Positions 1-7,606 of a DNA stretch of 41,930 nt are shown here, in pieces. This DNA is from a bacterium (GTDB taxonomy: Bacteria; Patescibacteriota; Microgenomatia; Levybacterales; UBA12049): positions 1-41,930 of the forward strand of contig JAUYMJ010000101.1 in NCBI GenBank assembly GCA_030698775.1. Direction: 5' to 3'. Within the stretch, counting starts at the first letter, position 1; each line of letters starts with the position of its first letter. A program made the position numbers and the translations under genes. The notes below the pieces were generated by a model. That model had not been told where the DNA came from. It did not search any database and saw only the letters and a program-made list of their open reading frames with translations.

Positions 1-549
1 ATAGACCCTGAGATTATTTTCTGCATCGGCAGTACACAGATACTACCAAGTGAAATATTAAAAATTGCTGTCCTTGGATGTATTAATATCCATCCCGCTC
101 TTCTCCCCAAATACCGCGGGAGATATTCTACAGTCTGGGCAATCTTTAATGGCGAGCGGGAAACCGGCGTCACACTACATTGGATGGATAACGGCATTGA
201 TTCCGGTCCAATCATCTCGCAAAAGAAAATAGCAATTAAACTCGACGACACCGCGAAGTCATTGTATGATAAATGTACCAAAGAGGGTGGGAAATTGTTT
301 ATTAAATTTCTGCAAGATTGGATACGTGGCAATAAAATTCCTAAAAAAAGACAAAATGAAAAGAGAGCAACATTTTACAAAAAAAATCTTCCGAACGATG
401 GAGAGATTGACTGGAACTGGGACGGCAAAAAAATATGCAACTTTATTAGGGCAATGACGTTTGAACCGTTTCCTCCTCCGAGTTTTATGCTGGGAAAGAC
501 GAAAATGGTGATCGTTGACGAAAAATACCTAAAAAAAGAAAACGTATGA
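1..549 (+). CDS. Sugar N-formyltransferase (formyl_trans_N fold), 5'-truncated by window edge
   Basis: Reading frame 1 is open from the first base, so the N-terminus lies outside the window; 182 residues are visible. The formyltransferase catalytic triad is present: Asn29 and His31 in INIHP, and Asp67 in GIDSGPI (numbering from the first visible codon). The family uses 10-formyl-tetrahydrofolate to formylate an amino group, either on Met-tRNA (Fmt) or on an amino sugar (ArnA, VioF, FdtF types). The stop overlaps the start of a DegT-type sugar aminotransferase by four bases, which favours a 4-formamido-sugar role over Met-tRNA formylation. Fmt cannot be excluded without the N-terminus. Confidence is high for the fold and moderate for the sugar substrate. 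Confidence 0.85.
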   Translation: MDPEIIFCIGSTQILPSEILKIAVLGCINIHPALLPKYRGRYSTVWAIFNGERETGVTLHWMDNGIDSGPIISQKKIAIKLDDTAKSLYDKCTKEGGKLFIKFLQDWIRGNKIPKKRQNEKRATFYKKNLPNDGEIDWNWDGKKICNFIRAMTFEPFPPPSFMLGKTKMVIVDEKYLKKENV

Positions 550-1652
550 AAAATATTCCTTGGTGGCAGCCACAATTTGGAGAAATGGAACGACATCTGA
601 TAGGAGATGTGCTCTCAAATGCATTTCCAAATGAAGGAGTCCTGACAGGTATCTTTGAGAAAAAAATTGCAAAACTGCTTGGAGTCAGGCATGTACTCGC
701 AGTAACGAGTGCTACCGCTGGAATGTTTTTATCGTTAAAAGCGGCAGGGATAACTCAGGGAGATGAAGTGATTGTTCCTGATATTTCATTTATTGCAACT
801 GCAAATGCGGTCGAAATGACAGGTGCGAAAGCAATCCTCGCTGACGTTGACCCAAAAACACTCACCATTGACACTAAAAAAATAGAACGCTCCATCACAA
901 AACGGACACGAGCGATCATCCCGGTTCATGTCAGCGGACGGGGTGCAGATATGAAGACAATTATAACCCTCGCAAGAAAACACGAGCTCTTTGTCATCGA
1001 AGATGCCGCTGAAGCCTTCATGTCAAAGCACGAGAAAATATACCTCGGAACATACGGGAATACTGGGTGTTTCTCCCTCTCGCCTGCGAAAACAATCACC
1101 ACAGGACAGGGTGGGCTTATTGTAACAAGCAGTGACAGCCTTTACCTGAAACTAAAAATGCTGAAAGACCAGGGAAGACCGGTGAGAGGGACAGGGGGAG
1201 ATGATATTCATCCTGGTCTTGGCTTTAACTTTAAGTTTACTGATTTGCAAGCGGCTGTCGGGATCGGCCAACTTTCTTATTTAAAAAAACGCATAACTCG
1301 GATGAAAAAAAATTATCGGCTTTATAAAACTGGACTCGAGAACATTCCGGGGTTCAGCCTTCTTCCATTCCAGATAGACAATGGCGAATTACCACAGTGG
1401 ACAGATGCACTTGCTGACCGAAGGGATGAGCTCGATTCGTACTTAAAGAGTAAAAATATCCATTGCAGAAGGTATTGGCATCCAATCCACACACAGGCGT
1501 ATTACAAACAATCAAATACTAAGTTTCCGGTAAGCACAAATTCATCTCCACAGGCGATATGGCTTCCCTCATCATTTACTTTGACCGACAAAGACGTTGA
1601 GGACGTCTGCAAAGCTATCAGGCGCTTTTATTCCAATGAAAAAAAGAATTAG
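546..1652 (+). CDS. DegT/DnrJ/EryC1/StrS family PLP-dependent sugar aminotransferase
   Basis: This 368-residue protein has the usual length for nucleotide-sugar aminotransferases. The Schiff-base lysine is Lys182 in SPAKTITTGQGG, and the cofactor-binding Asp153 is in VIEDAAEAF. Members transfer an amino group from glutamate or glutamine to a 3- or 4-keto nucleotide sugar in the cytoplasm. The start codon overlaps the upstream formyltransferase stop (ATGA), so the two are probably translationally coupled. Together they would make an amino sugar and then N-formylate it. The position of amination cannot be told from the sequence. The next gene starts inside the 3' end of this one. Confidence 0.92.
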   Translation: MKNIPWWQPQFGEMERHLIGDVLSNAFPNEGVLTGIFEKKIAKLLGVRHVLAVTSATAGMFLSLKAAGITQGDEVIVPDISFIATANAVEMTGAKAILADVDPKTLTIDTKKIERSITKRTRAIIPVHVSGRGADMKTIITLARKHELFVIEDAAEAFMSKHEKIYLGTYGNTGCFSLSPAKTITTGQGGLIVTSSDSLYLKLKMLKDQGRPVRGTGGDDIHPGLGFNFKFTDLQAAVGIGQLSYLKKRITRMKKNYRLYKTGLENIPGFSLLPFQIDNGELPQWTDALADRRDELDSYLKSKNIHCRRYWHPIHTQAYYKQSNTKFPVSTNSSPQAIWLPSSFTLTDKDVEDVCKAIRRFYSNEKKN

Positions 1653-2415
1653 GCAGGAACCTACCTTATCCATTCTTCTTCCTGTCCGAAATGAAGGAAT
1701 CAATATCGTCCTCATGCTTAAAATTCTCAACACTGTACTGAGTATTTCCCATGAGATACTGATTGTTTATGACGATCAGTCGGATGACACAATCCCGACG
1801 ATACGGAACATAAAAAGAAAAAATCCGCATATCAAGCCAGTATTTAACCCATACGGAAAAGGTGTGATAAATGCACTCAAAGTTGGGATTGGAAAAGCCA
1901 CCGGCAGATATATTCTCATACTCGCAGTCGATGATGTTGGTCCGACATTGGCCATTGAAGACATGGTATTACTTATGAAGAAAGGGTGTGACTTTATCAG
2001 CTGTACAAGATACAAATATGGTGGCAGACGGCTTGGCGGATCGTTACTTGAGGCAACCTTATCCTATGTTGCCAATAGGTTATTCCATATCTTCTGTGGC
2101 TCGGCGTTCTCTGATGCAACAACCGGATTTAAAATGTTCAGGAAAGATATTTTGAAATATATGACACTCTCGTCAAAGCCTGTAGGGTGGGCAGTTGTTT
2201 TTGAGATGGCGATGAAGGCACAAATCGCAGGTTTGCAATTGGGTGAAGTCCCTATCATCTCAATTGACAGACTTTACGGGGGAAAGTCAACTTTTCGGAT
2301 AGGACCATGGGTGAAAGAATATTTGCGTTGGTTTTTCTACGGATTAAGGCACATCCGACTTCTCCGTGGGAATCGAAATGTCAGAGTTCGGATCCCTAAT
2401 GCAACAATTGCGTAG
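1636..2415 (+). CDS. GT2 family glycosyltransferase, dolichol-phosphate-mannose-synthase-like
   Basis: A 259-residue GT-A enzyme with an N-terminal LSILLPVRNEG strand, the nucleotide-binding DDQSDD (residues 46-51) and a later AVDD. TTGFKMFRKDIL matches the region typical of DPM1/GtrB-like enzymes. There is no clear C-terminal membrane pair, so it is probably a soluble or peripheral enzyme that charges polyprenyl phosphate with a sugar. That would feed the GT-C proteins of this window (inference). The frame stays open further upstream, but ATG at 1636 (MKKRIRQEP) is chosen because the conserved fold starts directly after it. It overlaps the aminotransferase by 17 bases. Its end lies four bases from the end of the convergent dehydrogenase gene. 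Confidence 0.85.
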   Translation: MKKRIRQEPTLSILLPVRNEGINIVLMLKILNTVLSISHEILIVYDDQSDDTIPTIRNIKRKNPHIKPVFNPYGKGVINALKVGIGKATGRYILILAVDDVGPTLAIEDMVLLMKKGCDFISCTRYKYGGRRLGGSLLEATLSYVANRLFHIFCGSAFSDATTGFKMFRKDILKYMTLSSKPVGWAVVFEMAMKAQIAGLQLGEVPIISIDRLYGGKSTFRIGPWVKEYLRWFFYGLRHIRLLRGNRNVRVRIPNATIA

Positions 2416-2419
2416 ACCT

Positions 2420-3733
2420 TTAGTGCGTAAGCTCCTCCAAAGGAAAAAGAATTTTTCCACTGCCAAAAACATTCCAGATATCACAAACCATGCAGTTTTT
2501 ATTAACAAGACGTTTGATCCGGGGAATATCAAGAGACGAATACATCTTGTGGTTTGTTCCGACAAAAATGACATCTGCATGCTTCACCGCATCATAGACG
2601 TCAGGAACGAGTCCCTGACCTTGCGTATCCTTCACGTACGGGTCATGCAAGATGACTGTCATTCGTTCACGAAGAAGGGCTTTTTTCGCTTTGAAACTGA
2701 GCGATGCCCGGACATCATCGATTTCAGCTTTAAATGCGAGTCCTAAAATTACTGCTTTTTTATTTACAAGATCTGTTGCATCCCTCAATTTTTTTACTAA
2801 AAAAAGAGGGACCGATTCATTGATCTTCCAACTGGTGAGAAATAGGTCGGCAAACGGAAGCTCAGAGATCATAAAAAAACCGTCTTTGAAAAGACAAGGC
2901 CCAGCCGTAAAACCCGGAAGACTGACGCCACCTCTCGTATAACCATAGTTTACAAGCTGGACAATTGTGTGGATATCTCTTTGGTAGTAATCAGCTAAAA
3001 CCATAAACTCATTTGCCATGGCGAAATTGATATACCTATACATATTGGTAAACAATTTTGCAAGCTCTGCTGAAATATCATCAGTCAAAATCGTATCTAC
3101 CCCCAATAAACGAAAAAGTTCTTTTGCTTTGATTGTACTTTTCTCATCAACTCCTCCTACCATTTGTGGAATTGTTGCAATTTCTTCAAGAGCCCTTCCC
3201 TCGGCAATCCGCTCAGGACAGAATGCCAGAAAAAAATTATGCCCGACCTTTATTCCTTCAACGTCATTAAGGAGCGATTTAACATACCGGGTTGTCCTGG
3301 GACTTACCGTGCTTCGCAAAATAAGCGTTTGCTCTTTACGGATATATCGCTTCATTTCACCGATTGCTTTCTCTATTTGTGAAAATACCGGATTCATATT
3401 TTCATCGATCGGTGTACCTAATGTGAGTACGATAAAATCGCACGAGCTGATTACCGAGTAATCTGTCGTAGCAAAAAATCGCTTTTTCCTGACTTGACGG
3501 AGAAGTGTGGGAGCACCTTTTTCAAGAAAGGGCATCACACCATCATTGATTTTTGTGATTTTTTCTTTGTCTCTTCCCAATCCGTATACTGTGAGACCTT
3601 TGCTGGCCAGTATCAGAGCAAGTGGTAATCCTACTCTACCGATTCCGACAACGGCAACGGATTTTTTACGGGGTCTACGGGTTGATGCGAGAACGTTCTT
3701 CTTCACAAGATAGAGAGATATTAGATGATACAT
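2420..3733 (-). CDS. UDP-sugar 6-dehydrogenase, WecC/UDP-N-acetylmannosamine dehydrogenase-like
   Basis: A nucleotide-sugar dehydrogenase of 437 residues from the chosen ATG. The NAD-binding Rossmann motif VGIGRVGLPLA is near residues 29-39, the middle-domain ELAKLFTN gives Lys225 and Asn230, and the catalytic Cys280 lies in GFTAGPCLFKDG. The GPC-L-KDG form is more like WecC/CapL than classic UDP-glucose dehydrogenase. It would oxidise C6 of a UDP-hexose or UDP-HexNAc to a uronic acid. An in-frame ATG at 3796 would add 21 residues, but that extension would cover the promoter of the divergent gene, so 3733 is preferred. No Shine-Dalgarno sequence is obvious. The exact substrate is uncertain. 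Confidence 0.9.
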   Translation of the reverse strand: MYHLISLYLVKKNVLASTRRPRKKSVAVVGIGRVGLPLALILASKGLTVYGLGRDKEKITKINDGVMPFLEKGAPTLLRQVRKKRFFATTDYSVISSCDFIVLTLGTPIDENMNPVFSQIEKAIGEMKRYIRKEQTLILRSTVSPRTTRYVKSLLNDVEGIKVGHNFFLAFCPERIAEGRALEEIATIPQMVGGVDEKSTIKAKELFRLLGVDTILTDDISAELAKLFTNMYRYINFAMANEFMVLADYYQRDIHTIVQLVNYGYTRGGVSLPGFTAGPCLFKDGFFMISELPFADLFLTSWKINESVPLFLVKKLRDATDLVNKKAVILGLAFKAEIDDVRASLSFKAKKALLRERMTVILHDPYVKDTQGQGLVPDVYDAVKHADVIFVGTNHKMYSSLDIPRIKRLVNKNCMVCDIWNVFGSGKILFPLEELTH

Positions 3734-3761
3734 GAGTGAAAAGCAAGAGAATCTGGGTTTA

Positions 3762-3790
3762 TTTACAACCAAATCGAGTAAATCTATAAT
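3762..3790 (+). promoter_or_regulatory. Sigma-70-type promoter of the SDR/C-methyltransferase unit, predicting a leaderless mRNA
   Basis: TTTACA at 3762-3767, a 17-bp spacer, and a perfect TATAAT at 3785-3790. The ATG at 3800 begins nine bases after the -10 box, so the expected start site is at most about three bases upstream of the codon. No ribosome-binding site fits in that space. Confidence 0.75.
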
Positions 3791-3799
3791 AGTCATAAC

Positions 3800-4744
3800 A
3801 TGAAAAAAATCTTGATCACTGGGGGTACGGGTTTTATCGGTTCATATATAGCCAAAACTCTTCTCAAGGAGAAGAGCGCGGTAAGAATTCTTGACAATGA
3901 ATTTCGAAATAAAAATACCGAACTGGAAAAAAATGCTCAAGTGGAATACATTAAAGGCGATATTCGCGACGCATCGGTTGTCTTAAGAGCAAGTCACGGA
4001 ATAGACAGCATTATTCATCTTGCCTATATAAACGGAACGAAATACTTCTACGAAAAACCCGATCTCGTTCTGTCTGTAGGAGTAAAGGGGATGATAAATA
4101 TTCTGGATGCAGCAAGAGAAAAAAACGTATCCGAGCTCTTTCTTGCCTCAAGTTCGGAGGTTTACCAAACTCCTCCGTCTGTTCCAACTCCGGAAGATGT
4201 GCCCTACTTTATCCCATCGCTGACTAACCCAAGGTATTCCTATGCCGGAGGAAAAATTATTTCAGAACTTCTAACCTACCATCTGGGGGCAACGTTCTTA
4301 AAAAAAGCGGTTATATTCCGTCCGCACAATGTCTATGGTCCTGCTATGGGGACTGAGCACGTGATTCCGGAGTTATTGATTAAATTACAACATATTCAAG
4401 GCAACACTCTTTCAATACAAGGAACAGGAAACGAGACGCGTTCGTTTATTTATATTGATGATTTTGTAGAAGGGATCCTTCTCCTGCTAAAAAAAGGCAA
4501 ACACAGAGAGGTATATAACATCGGAACCGATGAAGAAATTTCCATGAAAAATCTTGCAATGCTTTTAGCAAAAATAAGCGGAAAAGAAATTACTATTTCC
4601 CACACACTTCTGAAACCAGGAAGTGTCAAAAGAAGGTGCCCGGACATTACAAAACTTCGCAAACTCGGCTTTTCCCCAAAAATATCATTAGCTGAAGGAC
4701 TTAAGAAAACCTTCCTGTGGTACAATAACCGTCATCATTTATGA
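3800..4744 (+). CDS. Extended SDR nucleotide-sugar epimerase/dehydratase
   Basis: A 314-residue NAD(P)-dependent epimerase/dehydratase. The N-terminal GGTGFIG (residues 8-14) binds the dinucleotide, ASSSE (116-120) supplies the catalytic Ser/Thr, and Tyr148 and Lys152 form YxxxK. FRPHNVYGP and RSFIYIDDF are typical of UDP-glucose 4-epimerase, UDP-glucuronate decarboxylase and GDP-mannose 3,5-epimerase relatives. No motif seen here fixes the substrate. It opens a two-gene operon with the C-methyltransferase, overlapping it as ATGA at 4741-4744. The pair would act on the same nucleotide sugar. The mRNA is predicted to be leaderless (promoter 3762-3790). Confidence 0.88.
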   Translation: MKKILITGGTGFIGSYIAKTLLKEKSAVRILDNEFRNKNTELEKNAQVEYIKGDIRDASVVLRASHGIDSIIHLAYINGTKYFYEKPDLVLSVGVKGMINILDAAREKNVSELFLASSSEVYQTPPSVPTPEDVPYFIPSLTNPRYSYAGGKIISELLTYHLGATFLKKAVIFRPHNVYGPAMGTEHVIPELLIKLQHIQGNTLSIQGTGNETRSFIYIDDFVEGILLLLKKGKHREVYNIGTDEEISMKNLAMLLAKISGKEITISHTLLKPGSVKRRCPDITKLRKLGFSPKISLAEGLKKTFLWYNNRHHL

Positions 4745-6048
4745 GACAGAGAAAACCATTTCCTTCCGCATTCGCAACCGGCTCAAGTATCGCCGTAGAC
4801 AGGTGTCAAAATTGTTCGAGTAAAACATTGGGGTCTATACTTTTTTTGGGTTACCTTCCACCGGTAAACAAACTTGTACCTATCGGTACAATACCCACGG
4901 AGCAACCAAGTTACCCTACGCAGCTTCTGTATTGCCCTAAATGCCATTTGGCCCAACTCGGACTGATAGTTGACCCACTGATTCTCTTTCCTCCCGAATA
5001 TCCGTACACAAGCGGGACAACAAAAGTCCTCCGCGATAATTTTGCTGATCTCTACAAAGAGTCTTCCCAACTTCTATCGCTTTCGCGGGGTGACTTAATT
5101 GTGGACATCGGATCAAACGATGGCACGCTTCTTTCTCATTTTAAAAGCAGGCATAGGGTGCTCGGGGTCACACCCGAAGAAATCGGCAGGATCGCAATAA
5201 AAAATGGAATCCCTACAATTATAGATTACTTTACACCAGGTGTTGTAAAAGAAATTAAAAATAAATATGGAAAAGCAAAAGTGATTACTGCCGCAAATGT
5301 TTTTGCGCATATGGAAAATATCCACACTGTGATTGAAGGAATTATCAGTCTTATGGACGAAAAAGGTGTTTTCATCTCCGAATCCCACTACTTGCTCCCC
5401 CTTTTGGAGAATGTACAGTACGATACGATCTATCATGAGCACATTAGGTATTATTCGCTACTAAGCCTTCAGGGTTTACTCAAGAAGCACGGGCTTGAAG
5501 TATTTCATGTAAAAAATATTCCCTCCCATGGTGGTTCGATCAGGGTCTACGCGGCAAGAAAGGATGACTACCCTCAAAACATATCTGTTGTGAATCAGCT
5601 CAAAAAAGAGAGCAATATTGTGACAAATACAGCTGTCCTCAAAGAATTTTCCAGAAAAACAATGCTCTCAAAACTCGCTCTATCGAGTATGCTTTTAAAA
5701 ATTAAAAAAGATAATAGGCATATTTACGGGATAAGTGCTCCCTCGAGGGCATCAACACTTATCAATTATGTTGGGTTAGATGAAAATATCCTTGACTGTG
5801 TTGTAGAGGTAAAAGGTTCCTATAAAATAGGCAACTGTATTCCGGGGACGATCATCCCAATACTTGAAGAAAAAAAACTTATTCAGGATCAACCCGAATA
5901 CGCACTCCTGCTCTCATGGCATATAGCTAATGAGTTAATGCCAAAATTGGTCGAAAAAGGTTTTAAGGGCGATTTTATTATTCCCCTCCCAAAACCGAAG
6001 ATCATCAAAAACAGTACTATTTCTCCGCATCTCTCTCATAAATCGTAA
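4741..6048 (+). CDS. Zinc-finger sugar C-methyltransferase, TylCIII/NovU/TcaB9-like
   Basis: A 435-residue, three-part protein. The N-terminal zinc-binding domain has Cys22/Cys25 (RCQNC) and Cys65/Cys68 (YCPKC). A SAM-binding domain follows with DIGSNDGTL (122-130). The YHEH motif (231-234) corresponds to the Glu-His pair proposed as general base in the family. The C-terminal nucleotide-like domain (about 310-420) is also characteristic. Such enzymes put a methyl branch on C3 or C5 of a 4-keto-6-deoxy nucleotide sugar, so this locus can make a methyl-branched sugar. It is coupled to the upstream SDR gene by ATGA. Its 3' end overlaps the convergent membrane glycosyltransferase gene by 32 bases. 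Confidence 0.9.
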   Translation: MRQRKPFPSAFATGSSIAVDRCQNCSSKTLGSILFLGYLPPVNKLVPIGTIPTEQPSYPTQLLYCPKCHLAQLGLIVDPLILFPPEYPYTSGTTKVLRDNFADLYKESSQLLSLSRGDLIVDIGSNDGTLLSHFKSRHRVLGVTPEEIGRIAIKNGIPTIIDYFTPGVVKEIKNKYGKAKVITAANVFAHMENIHTVIEGIISLMDEKGVFISESHYLLPLLENVQYDTIYHEHIRYYSLLSLQGLLKKHGLEVFHVKNIPSHGGSIRVYAARKDDYPQNISVVNQLKKESNIVTNTAVLKEFSRKTMLSKLALSSMLLKIKKDNRHIYGISAPSRASTLINYVGLDENILDCVVEVKGSYKIGNCIPGTIIPILEEKKLIQDQPEYALLLSWHIANELMPKLVEKGFKGDFIIPLPKPKIIKNSTISPHLSHKS

Positions 6049-7606
6049 AGTTCTCCAATCGTCTTGGTGTGTAATTCTTGAGAATGTACGACCTTACTTC
6101 AGGAAGACGTTGCCAGTTACTCACCTCATCTGCTGACCATGCTTGTGAGTCATCAATAATGTATTTTGTTTTGTCTCTCGTAAGATTATTTACTATTTCT
6201 AGCCTCTTCTCTTTTATACTTGCCACTTCGGGGATGTCAAATCGTGCTGGATTACTTCTATTCACTATGAGATACATGACGGGTTCATTACCGATGAAAA
6301 ATACAGCATCCGTAGGTAATGTATTTTTTTCGATGAAATTTTGTATAGTAAAAAAAGATTTTGCCTGCGGAGCAGATATGAAAATCGGTCCGACATATTT
6401 AGGGTTGTTTTTGTCACTCATAATAGCGGATGGAAGAAGAAGTACTTTTGGGAAATGCGGATAGTATATGGAAGCAATACGGACCGAAAAAAGAATGAGT
6501 ATTGCCGTGAAAAAAATCATAAAAAACTTTTCGTACCGGGAACGTCCATGAGAAAGAAGAGGCATGAGTTGGTTCAGGAAAAATGCAACGATTATGAATA
6601 CCGGGGCTAAAGTGAATGAAAAATGTCCTGACCTTCCGATGAGAATCATTGAGAGCAATAATCCGTAAAGCGAAATAAGAAAAATCAACAAATCATCCCC
6701 CTTTGCTTTTCGTAGTACCGTCCGAATAAACAGGAAACAAAAAGTGATGATGTAAAAAAAGTAAATCCAATACAGTAGGAGCTCTTTGGAAACTATGTAC
6801 TTTACCCATTTGATAATGGACCACGATTGGGGAATGAGCACCAAAGCATTTGGGAAATTCTTTCCGATTGGCAGATTTATCCCCGAATAAGTAACTAAGT
6901 CGTCAAGCGTTGATGAGAAATAATAAAAAAACCACCCTTCCCTATCTGCCCAGTGAAAAAATAAAGAGAGGAGAAAAACAAGCGAAAAAATAAACAACGC
7001 AAACCTTCTGAGGATGATCAAAGGCTTCTTTGCCGCTATTAGTTCTATGAAAAAAAGCAACCCACAAATGACAGTACTAAAAATTCCAATTTCTGTACTT
7101 ATAAGAAAACTGCACCCAAGTGACAACCCCGCAGCAATAAACCAACGAAAACGCATTCCCTTTACTGCAATAAAACAGAGTAAAATTGTGAGAAGTCCAA
7201 TTCCCTGCCTCATACCAACCCCTGGAATAATAAGCAGTAACAAAACAGTAAAAATTTGTAACGGATACCTTATTCTAAGCGTGTGCATAAGTAATCGGAC
7301 GATAACGAGCGCAAAAAAAACACTACAGACTATATAGACAATTCTTATGAGAAAGAGGGAAGGACCAAATAGTTTGCTGAGTACATATGAAGGATATATA
7401 TAGAGTGGTCCGTATGCAGCATACGTATCCTTATACAAATGTTCTCCACGGAGCATATGGCTTACCCATGCCCCGAACTGACCTTCGTCTATGACGTTAA
7501 TATCTCCGTATATCGGGCTTGAAACAATCCCAGAACCAATAAAGAACAGAAAAAAGAAGATACAAAAAACCTCAATGAGAAGTAATATTATTTGCTTTTT
7601 TTCCAT
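6017..7606 (-). CDS. Polytopic GT-C glycosyltransferase, GT39/RgtA-like
   Basis: A 529-residue protein with many hydrophobic helices, starting with a membrane segment just after MEKKQ. The first periplasm-facing loop has the GT-C signature region DEGQFGAWVSHMLRG followed by LYKDTYAAYGPLYIYPS, typical of ArnT/RgtA/PMT-like enzymes that use polyprenyl-phosphate sugars outside the membrane. The acidic residue pair there is probably catalytic. A short soluble C-terminal part follows the last helix. Start 7606 is chosen because longer in-frame starts would run well into the preceding gene; it still overlaps that gene by 19 bases. It is the last gene of the minus-strand glycosyltransferase operon. 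The acceptor and donor are unknown. Confidence 0.85.
   Translation of the reverse strand: MEKKQIILLLIEVFCIFFFLFFIGSGIVSSPIYGDINVIDEGQFGAWVSHMLRGEHLYKDTYAAYGPLYIYPSYVLSKLFGPSLFLIRIVYIVCSVFFALVIVRLLMHTLRIRYPLQIFTVLLLLIIPGVGMRQGIGLLTILLCFIAVKGMRFRWFIAAGLSLGCSFLISTEIGIFSTVICGLLFFIELIAAKKPLIILRRFALFIFSLVFLLSLFFHWADREGWFFYYFSSTLDDLVTYSGINLPIGKNFPNALVLIPQSWSIIKWVKYIVSKELLLYWIYFFYIITFCFLFIRTVLRKAKGDDLLIFLISLYGLLLSMILIGRSGHFSFTLAPVFIIVAFFLNQLMPLLSHGRSRYEKFFMIFFTAILILFSVRIASIYYPHFPKVLLLPSAIMSDKNNPKYVGPIFISAPQAKSFFTIQNFIEKNTLPTDAVFFIGNEPVMYLIVNRSNPARFDIPEVASIKEKRLEIVNNLTRDKTKYIIDDSQAWSADEVSNWQRLPEVRSYILKNYTPRRLENFTIYERDAEK

Noticed and set aside
3734-3796. N-terminal extension of the UDP-sugar dehydrogenase from ATG 3796
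   Set aside because: It would overlap the strong divergent promoter and adds no conserved sequence ahead of the Rossmann motif.
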